Assembly (NCBI RefSeq): GCF_022682305.1
Contig: NZ_CP093528.1
Span: 2,369,501-2,433,500 of the forward strand
Origin: Shinella zoogloeoides
Lineage (GTDB): Bacteria; Pseudomonadota; Alphaproteobacteria; Rhizobiales; Rhizobiaceae
Direction: 5' to 3'
DNA length: 64,000 nucleotides
Positions 27,175 through 35,198 of this stretch are shown piece by piece. Made by a program: the position numbers and the translations under genes. The notes under the pieces are model-generated. The model saw nothing but the letters and a program-made list of their open reading frames with translations. It did not search any database and was not told the origin of the DNA. The stretch's first letter is position 1. Every line of letters starts with the position of its first letter.

Positions 27175-28448
27175 ACGCCCTCCTGAATCACATCCTGAAG
27201 TTTTTCGTCCAGTTGAATCACTGCATTAAGAAGCACCGCCGCGCCGAGCGCGATATCGTCGATCTCGGCGAATTCCTCCGGCGCATGGCTACGCCCGCCA
27301 CGGCACGGAACGAAGATCATCGCCGCCCGCGTCACCTTCGCCATGAAGGCCGTGTCGTGTCCCGCGCCCGAGGCCATGCGCCGGTGGCTCGCGCCAGCCG
27401 CACCGCAGGCCGCGTCGAGGACGTCCAGCACCAGCGGGTCGCCGGGCGTCGGCATGTTGTCGGAGATGCGGCGCGGCGTTGCGATATTGGTACCGGTCTC
27501 GCGCGAAATCTCCGCCGCAAGCCGCTCGACGGAAGCGGCGAAGACATCCATCGCCGTGCGCTCTTCCGCCCGCGCGTCGATCAGCAGGCGCGCCCGCGAC
27601 GGCACGACATTCGCCGCATTCGGCTCGATGGAGAACTCCCCCACCGTCGCCGTGAAATGCCCCGGCCCCGTCGCCAGCGACTTCGCCAGGGCCTCGACGC
27701 CGGTCACTAGCCGCGCGGCGGCGGCGAGCGCGTCGGCGCGGCTGCCCATCGGGGTCGTCCCGGCGTGGTCCGCCCTGCCCTCGACAACGATCTCGATGCG
27801 GGTGATCCCGGCAATCGCCGTCACGACGCCGATATTCAGCCGGTCCGTCTCCAGCACCGGCCCCTGCTCGATATGCAGCTCGAGGAAGGCCGCGATATCC
27901 CTGCGCGCCTCGACGGCGATCCGCGCCGGATCGCCTCCGGCGTCGCGAATGCCCTGTTCCAGGGTCAATCCGCCGCTCCGCCGCGCCAGCCAGTCCTCCG
28001 GCAACACGCCCGCCATGCCGCGACTGCCGATGCAGGAAACGCCGAAGATCGAGACTTCCTCGGCGAGAAAATCCACCACCTCCAGATCGTGGTCGAGCTC
28101 GATGCCCCGATCGGCCAGCGCCCGCGCCACCTCCAGAGCCACCGCGACACCGGCGATGCCGTCATAGCGCCCGCCGTCCGGCACGGTATCGGAGTGCGAG
28201 CCGAGCATGATCGTGCCGAGACCGGGCTTTTTGCCCGGCCGCCGGGCGACGAGATTGCCGGCGGCATCCACGCGCGCCTCCAGCCCCGCCGCCTTGAATT
28301 TCTCTTCCACAAACGTGCGGCCCGCCGGGAACAGGGCGGTGAAGGCGCGGCGCGTATAGGGTCGGCCGGGCTCGGTGATCCGGGCGAGACCGTCGATCAC
28401 ATCCGCAATGCGGGCGGGATCGACCGGCAGGTTGGTCGCGCCGGTCAT
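27171..28448 (-). CDS. M20-type hydrolase, probable N-carbamoyl-L-amino-acid (carbamoylglutamate) amidohydrolase
   Basis: A 425-residue zinc hydrolase of the allantoate amidohydrolase/L-carbamoylase group. Metal ligands are visible as SHSDTVPDGGRYDG (His85, Asp96), the EE pair of LAEEVSIFG (130-131), LELHIEQG (His192) and the C-terminal GRSHAPEEF. A dimerisation lid lies between about 215 and 330. In the proposed pathway it would release glutamate, CO2 and ammonia from N-carbamoylglutamate; allantoate or another ureido acid is the alternative. It overlaps the gene before it in an ATGA and the gene after it in a TGATG, so the operon is tightly coupled. Confidence 0.87.
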   Translation of the reverse strand: MTGATNLPVDPARIADVIDGLARITEPGRPYTRRAFTALFPAGRTFVEEKFKAAGLEARVDAAGNLVARRPGKKPGLGTIMLGSHSDTVPDGGRYDGIAGVAVALEVARALADRGIELDHDLEVVDFLAEEVSIFGVSCIGSRGMAGVLPEDWLARRSGGLTLEQGIRDAGGDPARIAVEARRDIAAFLELHIEQGPVLETDRLNIGVVTAIAGITRIEIVVEGRADHAGTTPMGSRADALAAAARLVTGVEALAKSLATGPGHFTATVGEFSIEPNAANVVPSRARLLIDARAEERTAMDVFAASVERLAAEISRETGTNIATPRRISDNMPTPGDPLVLDVLDAACGAAGASHRRMASGAGHDTAFMAKVTRAAMIFVPCRGGRSHAPEEFAEIDDIALGAAVLLNAVIQLDEKLQDVIQEGV

Positions 28449-29827
28449 CGGACCGCGCCCGCCACGACAAGCGTCGGCAGCGGCCGCACGAAGGCGCCCG
28501 CGCCCGGCGCGGCAAGCACCGTTTTGCCGTCGAAAGCGAGCCGGCCGCGCACATATGTGGCCGAGACACGCCATGGCAGGCGAATGCCGTTATAAGGCGA
28601 CCAGCCGACGACGTTGTGACCGCTCGCCGCCGCGTCGTAGGTATAGGGTTCAGGCGTCAGCACGGTGATATCGGCATCCTTGCCGGCTTCCAGCGCACCC
28701 TTCACATGGTCCAGCCGGAAATGCCGCGCCGGATTCAGCACCATCAGTTCGGCGGCGCGCGTCAGCGGGATACCTCGCTCCAGCACACCCTTGACGAAGA
28801 GCGCAACCATGACCTCCAGTCCCGGCACGCCGGAGGCGTTGGCCAGCATGTCGGGATTGGTCTTGCGGTCCTCCGACCAGCTCACATGGTCTGTGGAAAC
28901 CAGCGTGACATTGCCTGCCGCGACATGCCGCCAGAGTTTTTCCACCTCGGCGCGCGGGCGGATCGGCGGATTAATCTTCGCCTTGCCGCCAAGGCGGGCG
29001 ACATCGTTCTCCTCATCGAGCGTGAGATAGTGGATGCAGCACTCGATGGTCGCCCGATGCCCCTGCGCCCGGTAGGCGGCGGCGATCTCGTAGCCACGGC
29101 CGAGCGAGCAATGCACGACATGCGCCGGGCATCCGGTCTGAGCGCCGGTCTCGTAGATCTGGTTGGAGGCGAGCAGTTCGGTGAGCGTTGGACGCGACAG
29201 GCCATGCGCGCGGTAGTCCGTGATACCCGCCGCCTTTACCTTGGCAATCGCCGCCCGCACCGCTTCGTCATCCTCGTTGTGCACGCCGGCCGTCAGCCCC
29301 GTCGGCGCGATGGCGCGGAAGCAATCCTCCAGCAGCGCCGCCGGAATGCGCGGAAAGCGTTTCGGATCGGTGCCGAAAGTGGAAAACTTGAAGGCCGCGA
29401 CGCCGGCCCCGACCATCTCGCCGATGCGCGCCGGCCCCTCCTCTGGATCGACGGTGCCATAGAGCGCGAAATCCACGCGCGCCTGCGGCGAGGCGTGATC
29501 GACCTTGATCTTCACGGCCTCGGCCGATGAGACGAGGTTGCCCTCGTCATAAGGCATGTCGACGATGGTCGTGACGCCGCCGGCCGCCGCCGAGCGCGTC
29601 GACCAGATGAAATCCTCCTGGTTCTTCTGCGAGAGCGAATGGACCTGCGCATCGATAGCGCCGGGCAGGATCAGCGCGCCGGAGAGGTCGTGGCGTTCCC
29701 TCGCTGCGGGCATCGCGCCCTGGCCGACATGCGCCACCTTGCCGTCGCGCACCGCCACATGTCCACCCTCCACGATACGGTCGGCAAGAACCACGGTGCC
29801 TTTCAGAACGAGATCGAAATCGGCCAT
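28445..29827 (-). CDS. Dihydropyrimidinase/hydantoinase-like amidohydrolase
   Basis: A 460-residue cyclic amidohydrolase with the TIM-barrel layout of hydantoinases and allantoinases. Visible metal-site elements are the carbamylated-Lys candidate in AAFKFST (Lys147), GVHNEDDE (His183), HVVHC (His239) and STDHVSWS (Asp313). The first metal motif, usually H-x-H after PG-x-(I/V)-D, reads DAQVHS, so the first His is Gln61. This is a real change in the sequence and may mean a single-metal site. In context it should open the ring of hydantoin-5-propionate; allantoin or dihydropyrimidines are alternatives. It starts 11 bases after the lyase gene. Confidence 0.82.
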   Translation of the reverse strand: MADFDLVLKGTVVLADRIVEGGHVAVRDGKVAHVGQGAMPAARERHDLSGALILPGAIDAQVHSLSQKNQEDFIWSTRSAAAGGVTTIVDMPYDEGNLVSSAEAVKIKVDHASPQARVDFALYGTVDPEEGPARIGEMVGAGVAAFKFSTFGTDPKRFPRIPAALLEDCFRAIAPTGLTAGVHNEDDEAVRAAIAKVKAAGITDYRAHGLSRPTLTELLASNQIYETGAQTGCPAHVVHCSLGRGYEIAAAYRAQGHRATIECCIHYLTLDEENDVARLGGKAKINPPIRPRAEVEKLWRHVAAGNVTLVSTDHVSWSEDRKTNPDMLANASGVPGLEVMVALFVKGVLERGIPLTRAAELMVLNPARHFRLDHVKGALEAGKDADITVLTPEPYTYDAAASGHNVVGWSPYNGIRLPWRVSATYVRGRLAFDGKTVLAAPGAGAFVRPLPTLVVAGAVR

Positions 29828-29838
29828 TTGGGCCTCCG

Positions 29839-31377
29839 TCAGGGCTTGAGGGCGAAGAAGGCGTCGAAATCCGCCATGGGCGCGGCCTCGACGAAGGCGG
29901 CGAGCGCCTCGGGGCTGGCAAGGTCACGGTCGAGCGCCTCGATCTCGGCGGAAAGCGGCCGGTCCTTGCGGTAGAACGGGCTGATCGCCCGCGTGCGCTG
30001 GTAGGCGATGGCCGCCACGCCCTCGACATTGTCGCCAGCAAGATCGACAGCCTGGGCGGACAGCAGGGCTTCCAGCGCGGCCATCTGGCGAAGGTCGCGC
30101 ACCTGGCTTTCCATGCGCTCGACGATGAGCGGTAGGAAGGTCGCCTCCTCCTCCAGCCCGCCGGCAACCACGATGGACTGTGCCGAGATCGGCACCGCCA
30201 GCGACTGGATACGCATGTAGAGTTCGACGGCGAGTTTCAGAAGCGGCCCGAAGCCCGTCGCCGCCTCGCCGGGCGCGACGAGATTGACCGGCAGATTGCG
30301 CCGGACCCCGTTGGAAAGCAATACGCAGCGGTTCAGCACGTTGCGGGCGAGATGCGCGAAACCCGTCTGCGCCGCCTCGACATAAAGCGTGGTGGAGAGC
30401 GGCAGCGAACCGCCCGAGGCCATGACGTGATCGTCCATCACGACCGGATTGTCGTCCGACTGCGCCGTCGCCTCGACGATGCGCTCGGCGGCGTTCATCA
30501 GCGTATCGAGGCAGGCGCCGAAGACCTGCGCGGTCATGCGCAGGCTCAGCGGATCGTGGATCGCCGAGGGCGTCGGCCAATGGCCGGAGGCCGCCTGCGC
30601 CTCGAACCAGCAGCCGGCCATCGCCTCGCCATGGGCCGAAAGCCGCGCGGCCACCCGCCAGGGATCGGCGGACGCCCCGAGCGCCAGCGAGGAGAGAACG
30701 CCCGTCACCATCAGGTTGCGGATCGCCTTCGCCGCCTCGCGCACCACATTGGCGGCCGCCGCATGGGAGATGGCGTTGACGCTGAGCGCGGCCAGCGCAT
30801 CGCGCGGCTGCATGCGGTAGGGCGTCAGCCCCGCGCGCTTCAGCGCCTCCGTCGCCGGCAGGCGCTCGCCGCCGTACCAGGCTTCGCCCTCGCCCGTCAG
30901 CACCGCCGCGACCTGCCCCATGAGGCCGATATCGGCGCAGCCCATCGAGCCGTGCCGCCGCACGACGGGCACGACATCCCGCTCCAGCAGCGAAAGAAAG
31001 GCGTCGATCAGCTCCGGACTGCAACCGGAATAGCCGCCGAGCGCCGTGTTGACGCGGATCGCGATGGCCTTGCGCACGATGGGCAGGGCGAAGGGTTCGC
31101 CCGTGCCGAAGTGATGCGCCTTGACGAGACTGTTGTTGAACTCGACGAGATCGTCCGCCGTCCAGAGCTTGTCCTTCATCGAGCCGACGCCGGTATTGGC
31201 GCCATAGATCGGAAGACCCGTCGCCAGCCGGTCGGTGACGATGCGGCGCGCCGTGCCGATCCTGCCCATGCCCATCTCGCAGGCGACCGGCCGCCGCGCA
31301 CCGCTGCCAATGGCCTCCAGCGTCGCGAAATCCAGCGGCTGACCGGTGAGGTAGAGCGTATCGGCGGAAGCGAGCAT
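29839..31377 (-). CDS. Aromatic amino acid lyase homologue without the MIO triad, probable ergothionase
   Basis: A 512-residue protein of the histidine/phenylalanine ammonia-lyase fold. The first catalytic Tyr is kept (Tyr58 in IYGANTGVG), and the context GSMG...LTGEGEAW matches the MIO loop. However, the Ala-Ser-Gly that forms MIO is replaced: the loop reads GSMG-CAD-IGLMG (Cys147-Ala148-Asp149), with no Ser and about one residue shorter. The later catalytic Tyr of the QDxYSLR motif is Leu277 (HDPLSLR). Ergothionase, which eliminates trimethylamine from ergothioneine, is a relative of these lyases that works without MIO. With four pathway-matching genes downstream this is the best assignment; hutH is unlikely. 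Confidence 0.78.
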   Translation of the reverse strand: MLASADTLYLTGQPLDFATLEAIGSGARRPVACEMGMGRIGTARRIVTDRLATGLPIYGANTGVGSMKDKLWTADDLVEFNNSLVKAHHFGTGEPFALPIVRKAIAIRVNTALGGYSGCSPELIDAFLSLLERDVVPVVRRHGSMGCADIGLMGQVAAVLTGEGEAWYGGERLPATEALKRAGLTPYRMQPRDALAALSVNAISHAAAANVVREAAKAIRNLMVTGVLSSLALGASADPWRVAARLSAHGEAMAGCWFEAQAASGHWPTPSAIHDPLSLRMTAQVFGACLDTLMNAAERIVEATAQSDDNPVVMDDHVMASGGSLPLSTTLYVEAAQTGFAHLARNVLNRCVLLSNGVRRNLPVNLVAPGEAATGFGPLLKLAVELYMRIQSLAVPISAQSIVVAGGLEEEATFLPLIVERMESQVRDLRQMAALEALLSAQAVDLAGDNVEGVAAIAYQRTRAISPFYRKDRPLSAEIEALDRDLASPEALAAFVEAAPMADFDAFFALKP

Positions 31378-31407
31378 GTTTCAGAAGCCTGTACGGAAAC
31401 GGCTTCC

Positions 31408-31419
31408 CGTTCGCGAACG
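31408..31419. promoter_or_regulatory. Palindrome in the leader of the ergothionase-like operon
   Basis: The perfect 12-bp palindrome CGTTCGCGAACG lies about 30 bases upstream of the lyase start codon. A small-repressor operator or a leader hairpin is possible. Confidence 0.4.
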
Positions 31420-31465
31420 CATGAAGCCCTGGGTGAATGCCATGATCCGAACCTATACTCCAAAA

Positions 31466-31484
31466 TTCGCACGGTTCATGCGAA
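31466..31484. promoter_or_regulatory. Candidate operator upstream of the ergothionase-like operon
   Basis: The perfect inverted repeat TTCGCA-N7-TGCGAA lies between the AraC-type gene and the lyase gene, both on the minus strand. An A+T-rich stretch with a TATAGG-like -10 (minus strand, 31452-31457) lies just downstream of it in the direction of transcription. The operon therefore probably has its own regulated promoter here. Confidence 0.45.
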
Positions 31485-31504
31485 AAGCAGACCTATCCAC
31501 TCTC

Positions 31505-32479
31505 CTACCCCTTCGCCCCGGCCCGCAGCCGCCGCCGGGTCTCCGTCGGGCTTTCATGGTAATGCGCGCGGTAGCTGCGCGAGAAGGCCGAGGAGGAGTT
31601 GAAGCCGGTGAGCGCCGCGATGTCGGCAAATTCCGCCTTGGTCTCGATCACCTTGCGCCGGGCGGCATTGAGGCGCAGCGCGAGATAATGCTGGTGCGGG
31701 GCGACGCCCATTGATTCCTGGAAGAGGTCCTGGAGATGACGCGCGCTGATGCCGACGCGCCGCGCAAGCCTCGCCAGCGTCAGGGGCGCGTCCACCGTCT
31801 CCTCCATCAGCCGCACCGCCTGGCTGACGCGCTGGTCGGCGACGCGCATGTTGCCGAGCGCCGGCACCTGCAGCAGGCCGCCGGTGCGCTCGTGCTCGTA
31901 GATGAAGAGCCGCGAGACCTCCAGCGCCAGCGAATAGCCCTGCCGGCGGCGGATGATCTCCAGCATCAGGTCGAGCGTCGGCAGAGAGCCGCCGGTCGTG
32001 ATGCGCTTGCCGTCGATGACATAGCGCTCGCGCATCACCGTGATCTGCGGATAGCGGGAAGCGAACTCCTCCATGTCCTCCCAGTGGATCGTCACGGAAT
32101 GGCCGTCGAGCAGGCTCGCCTCGGCGAGCAGCCAGCTTCCCGATTCGATGCCGGCCATCATGCTGCGGTGGCGCGCCGTCTGCGAAAGCTGGCGCCGGAG
32201 CAGCGGCGTTGCGCTCGTCTGCCATTGATAGCTGGACAGCACGAAGAGCGGCGCCGTCTCCCGCTCCGGCCGGAACACGCCATCGACCGGCACGGGAATG
32301 CGGCTACGCGTCTCGACGGGCGCACCGTCAGGCGAGAATATCCGCCAGCGATAGATGTCCTGCCCGGAGATACGGTTGGCCGCGCGCAGCGGCTCGATGA
32401 CCGAGGCGACGAGGATGAGGTTCGTCTCGGGCAGCACCAGAATATCGATGTCAAGCGTGTCGGAGGAAGGATCGAGCAT
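31505..32479 (-). CDS. GlxA/CdhR-type AraC-family regulator
   Basis: A protein of about 324 residues with an N-terminal DJ-1/PfpI-like (class I amidotransferase) domain that lacks an obvious catalytic Cys (IESGSWLLAEA at the nucleophile-elbow position). The C-terminal double HTH of AraC proteins has VGISARHLQDLFQESMG and FNSSSAFSRSYRAHY. This is the architecture of the carnitine regulator CdhR and the betaine regulator GbdR. The gene is divergent from a carnitine operon, which supports that role. The start is taken at ATG 32479 (MLDPSSDTLDI); ATG 32545 would add 22 residues. It may also act on the lyase operon that follows it on the same strand. Confidence 0.88.
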   Translation of the reverse strand: MLDPSSDTLDIDILVLPETNLILVASVIEPLRAANRISGQDIYRWRIFSPDGAPVETRSRIPVPVDGVFRPERETAPLFVLSSYQWQTSATPLLRRQLSQTARHRSMMAGIESGSWLLAEASLLDGHSVTIHWEDMEEFASRYPQITVMRERYVIDGKRITTGGSLPTLDLMLEIIRRRQGYSLALEVSRLFIYEHERTGGLLQVPALGNMRVADQRVSQAVRLMEETVDAPLTLARLARRVGISARHLQDLFQESMGVAPHQHYLALRLNAARRKVIETKAEFADIAALTGFNSSSAFSRSYRAHYHESPTETRRRLRAGAKG

Positions 32480-32532
32480 ATCGGGAGCATGGTCGCCGGT
32501 CTCTCGAATTGTCAAGAATGGATCCGAAAAGT

Positions 32533-32551
32533 GAAAGCATTGCATCCTTTC
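32533..32551. promoter_or_regulatory. Inverted repeat in the regulator/BKACE divergent region
   Basis: GAAAG-N9-CTTTC lies about 43 bases upstream of the BKACE start and 54 bases upstream of the regulator start. It is a weak candidate for the CdhR-type binding site, chosen only on symmetry and position. Confidence 0.3.
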
Positions 32552-32593
32552 TTGGCTCGTAATGGCCCCAACGAGAATACTGGGAGAACGACA

Positions 32594-33508
32594 ATGCCTT
32601 TAGCGATGAACCGAGACGTCTTCATCACCTGCGCCGTCACCGGCTCCGGCGACACCGCCGGCAAATCCCCCCACGTGCCGCGCTCGCCGAAACAGATCGC
32701 CGAATCGGCCATCGAGGCTGCTAGGGCCGGCGCCGCCGTCGTGCACTGCCATGTCCGCGATCCGGAAACCGGCGCGCCGAGCCGCCGCAACGATCTCTAC
32801 CGCGAAGTGACCGAACGTATCCGCGACGCCGAGGTCGACGTCGTGCTCAACCTCACCGCCGGCATGGGCGGTGACATGATCTTCGGCAACACCGAGCAGC
32901 CCCTGCCGCTGAACCCCAACGGCACCGACATGGCCGGCGCCACCGAGCGCGTTTCGCACGTCGCCGAATGTCTGCCGGAAATCTGCACGCTCGATTGCGG
33001 CACGATGAACTTCTCGCTCGGCGACTACGTGATGACCAACACGCCGTCCATGCTGCGCGCCATGGGTAAGATGATGACCGATCTCGGCGTCCGCCCGGAG
33101 ATCGAGGCCTTCGATACCGGCCATCTCTGGTTCGCCAAGCAGCTCGTCGAGGAAGGCATCATCGAGGATCCGGTGCTCATCCAGCTCTGCATGGGCATTC
33201 CGTGGGGCGCGCCGGACGATCTCAATACCTTCATGGCAATGGTCAACAACGTGCCGTCCAACTGGACCTTCTCGGCCTTCTCCATCGGCCGCAATGCCAT
33301 GGCCTACCCGGCCGCAGTCGTGCTTGCCGGCGGCAACGTCCGCGTCGGCCTCGAGGACAACCTCTATGTCGGCAAGGGCCAGCTCGCCACCAATGCGCAG
33401 CTCGTCGACAAGGCCGTCAACATCATCGAGAGCATGGGCGCCCGCGTCATCGGCCCGGCCGAAGTGCGCGAGAAGCTGAAGCTGACGAAGCGCGCGCCGC
33501 GCGGCTGA
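32594..33508 (+). CDS. Beta-keto acid cleavage enzyme (BKACE), probable 3-dehydrocarnitine cleavage
   Basis: A 304-residue BKACE (formerly DUF849) enzyme with the zinc-binding H-x-H in AAVVHCHVRD (His51, His53) and the catalytic-region Glu in VGLEDNLY. Members transfer the acyl part of a beta-keto acid onto acetyl-CoA. Beside a carnitine dehydrogenase/thioesterase fusion, the expected reaction is 3-dehydrocarnitine + acetyl-CoA giving betainyl-CoA and acetoacetate. A GGGAGAACG element lies upstream of the ATG. It is the first gene of a nine-gene operon ending at 44659. Confidence 0.88.
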   Translation: MPLAMNRDVFITCAVTGSGDTAGKSPHVPRSPKQIAESAIEAARAGAAVVHCHVRDPETGAPSRRNDLYREVTERIRDAEVDVVLNLTAGMGGDMIFGNTEQPLPLNPNGTDMAGATERVSHVAECLPEICTLDCGTMNFSLGDYVMTNTPSMLRAMGKMMTDLGVRPEIEAFDTGHLWFAKQLVEEGIIEDPVLIQLCMGIPWGAPDDLNTFMAMVNNVPSNWTFSAFSIGRNAMAYPAAVVLAGGNVRVGLEDNLYVGKGQLATNAQLVDKAVNIIESMGARVIGPAEVREKLKLTKRAPRG

Positions 33509-33520
33509 CGATTTGGGGTT

Positions 33521-33657
33521 GCCCCTCACCCTAACCCTCTCCCCGTGAACGGGGAGAGGGAACCTGCCAAACGCAGGCTTGAAAATGAAGGAAACCGGCG
33601 CGGCATATCCCTTCTCCCCGCCTGCGGGGAGAAGGTGGCGGCAGCCGGATGAGGGGC
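33521..33657. repeat. Rhizobial palindromic repeat element (copy B)
   Basis: The 137-bp element is bounded by GCCCCTCACCC and GGATGAGGGGC. Its hairpins are CCTCTCCCCGTGAACGGGGA and CTTCTCCCCG...CGGGGAGAAG. It is closely similar to copy C at 35199, in the same orientation. It fills most of the gap between the BKACE and carnitine dehydrogenase genes. Confidence 0.87.
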
Positions 33658-33694
33658 AGCGACACCCGCACACAATAACGAATTGAGGGAACGC

Positions 33695-35197
33695 ATGAGC
33701 ACGACCATCATCAACAAGGCAGCCTGCGTCGGCGGCGGCGTCATCGGCGGGGCATGGGTCGCGCGCTTCGCGTTGGCCGGCATCGACGTGAAGGTCTTCG
33801 ACCCGCATCCGGAAGCCGAGCGTATCATCGGCGAAGTCATGGTCAATGCCGAGCGCGCCTATGGCATGCTCACCATGGCCCCCCTGCCGCCGAAGGGCAA
33901 AGTAACCTTCTGCAAGAGCATCGAAGACGCCGTGCAAGACGCTGACTGGATTCAGGAAAGCGTGCCCGAGCGCCTCGAACTGAAGCGGAGCGTCCTCACC
34001 CAGATCGATGCGGCCGCAAAGCCCGACGCCCTGATCGGCTCCTCCACGTCAGGCCTCATGCCAACCGATCTGCAGCGCGACATGAAGCATCCCGAACGCC
34101 TGTTCGTCGCGCATCCCTACAACCCCGTCTACCTGCTGCCGCTCGCCGAGCTCGTCGGCGGCCAGAGGACGTCGCGCGCCGTGCTCGAAGACGCCAAGGC
34201 CAAGCTCGCCCCCATCGGCATGAAGGGCGTGATCATCAACAAGGAAATCGAGGCCTTCGTCGGCGACCGCCTGCTCGAAGCCGTCTGGCGCGAAGGCCTC
34301 TGGCTGATCAAGGACGACATCTGCGACACGGAAACGCTGGATGACGTGATCCGCTATTCCTTCGGCATGCGCTGGGCGCAGATGGGCATGTTCGAGACCT
34401 ACCGCATCGCCGGCGGCGAAGCGGGCATGCGCCACTTCCTCGCCCAGTTCGGCCCCTGCCTCTCCTGGCCCTGGACGAAGCTCACCGACGTCGTCGACCT
34501 CGACGACGAGTTGGTGGAAAAGATCGCCAACCAGTCCGACGCCCAGTCCGGCGCGCGCGGTATTCGCGAACTGGAACGCATCCGCGACCAGAACCTCGTC
34601 GGCATCATGCATGCGCTGAAGGCCGGCGACGAAGGCCGCGGCTGGGGTTCGGGCAAGCTGCTCGCCGAATTCGAGGCGCACCTGTGGGCCAAGGCCGGCA
34701 AGGCGAAGGTCGAGGTCTCCTCGAGCGAACCGCTCCGCCTCGTCGACACCAAGGTCAATGCCGCCTGGGTCGATTACAACGGCCACATGACGGAGCACCG
34801 CTACCTCCAGCTCTTCGGCGATACGTCCGACGCACTGCTGCGCCTCATCGGCGTCGACTTCGCCTATGTCGAGGCCGGCCACAGCTACTACACGGTGGAA
34901 ACCCACATCCGCCATCTCGGCGAGGGCAAGCTCGGCCAGGCGCTCTACACGACGCTCCAGCTCCTCTCCTCGGACAAGAAGCGGCTGCACTTCTTCACCC
35001 GCATCCACGACGCCGCCACCGGCGACGTCATCGCGACCGCCGAGCAGATGATGGTCCATGTGGACTCGAAGGCCGGAAAGAGCGTCGATGCGCCCGAGGA
35101 CGTGCTGGCGAAGATCGCGCCGATTGCCGAAGCCCATGCCAAGCTGGCCGCGCCGGAAGGTGCAGGCCGCAGCGTCGGGCAGAGGAAAACGAACTAA
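33695..35197 (+). CDS. lcdH: L-carnitine 3-dehydrogenase fused to betainyl-CoA thioesterase
   Basis: A 500-residue two-domain protein. Residues 1 to about 320 are a 3-hydroxyacyl-CoA-dehydrogenase-like NAD enzyme (Rossmann loop CVGGGVIGGAW at 11-21, catalytic-region HPYNPVYLLPL near 135). From about 340 a hot-dog thioesterase follows (WVDYNGHMTEHRY near 357). The same fusion is known from rhizobial carnitine catabolism: the first part oxidises L-carnitine to 3-dehydrocarnitine, and the second frees glycine betaine from betainyl-CoA made by BKACE. The start is ATG 33695, with GAGGGA upstream; an ATG four codons earlier overlaps the ribosome site. Direct repeats B and C bracket the gene. Confidence 0.92.
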   Translation: MSTTIINKAACVGGGVIGGAWVARFALAGIDVKVFDPHPEAERIIGEVMVNAERAYGMLTMAPLPPKGKVTFCKSIEDAVQDADWIQESVPERLELKRSVLTQIDAAAKPDALIGSSTSGLMPTDLQRDMKHPERLFVAHPYNPVYLLPLAELVGGQRTSRAVLEDAKAKLAPIGMKGVIINKEIEAFVGDRLLEAVWREGLWLIKDDICDTETLDDVIRYSFGMRWAQMGMFETYRIAGGEAGMRHFLAQFGPCLSWPWTKLTDVVDLDDELVEKIANQSDAQSGARGIRELERIRDQNLVGIMHALKAGDEGRGWGSGKLLAEFEAHLWAKAGKAKVEVSSSEPLRLVDTKVNAAWVDYNGHMTEHRYLQLFGDTSDALLRLIGVDFAYVEAGHSYYTVETHIRHLGEGKLGQALYTTLQLLSSDKKRLHFFTRIHDAATGDVIATAEQMMVHVDSKAGKSVDAPEDVLAKIAPIAEAHAKLAAPEGAGRSVGQRKTN

Positions 35198-35198
35198 C

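Noticed and set aside
29839..31377. Histidine ammonia-lyase (hutH)
   Set aside because: The MIO triad and a second catalytic Tyr are missing. The operon has no hutI, hutF or hutG in the usual order.
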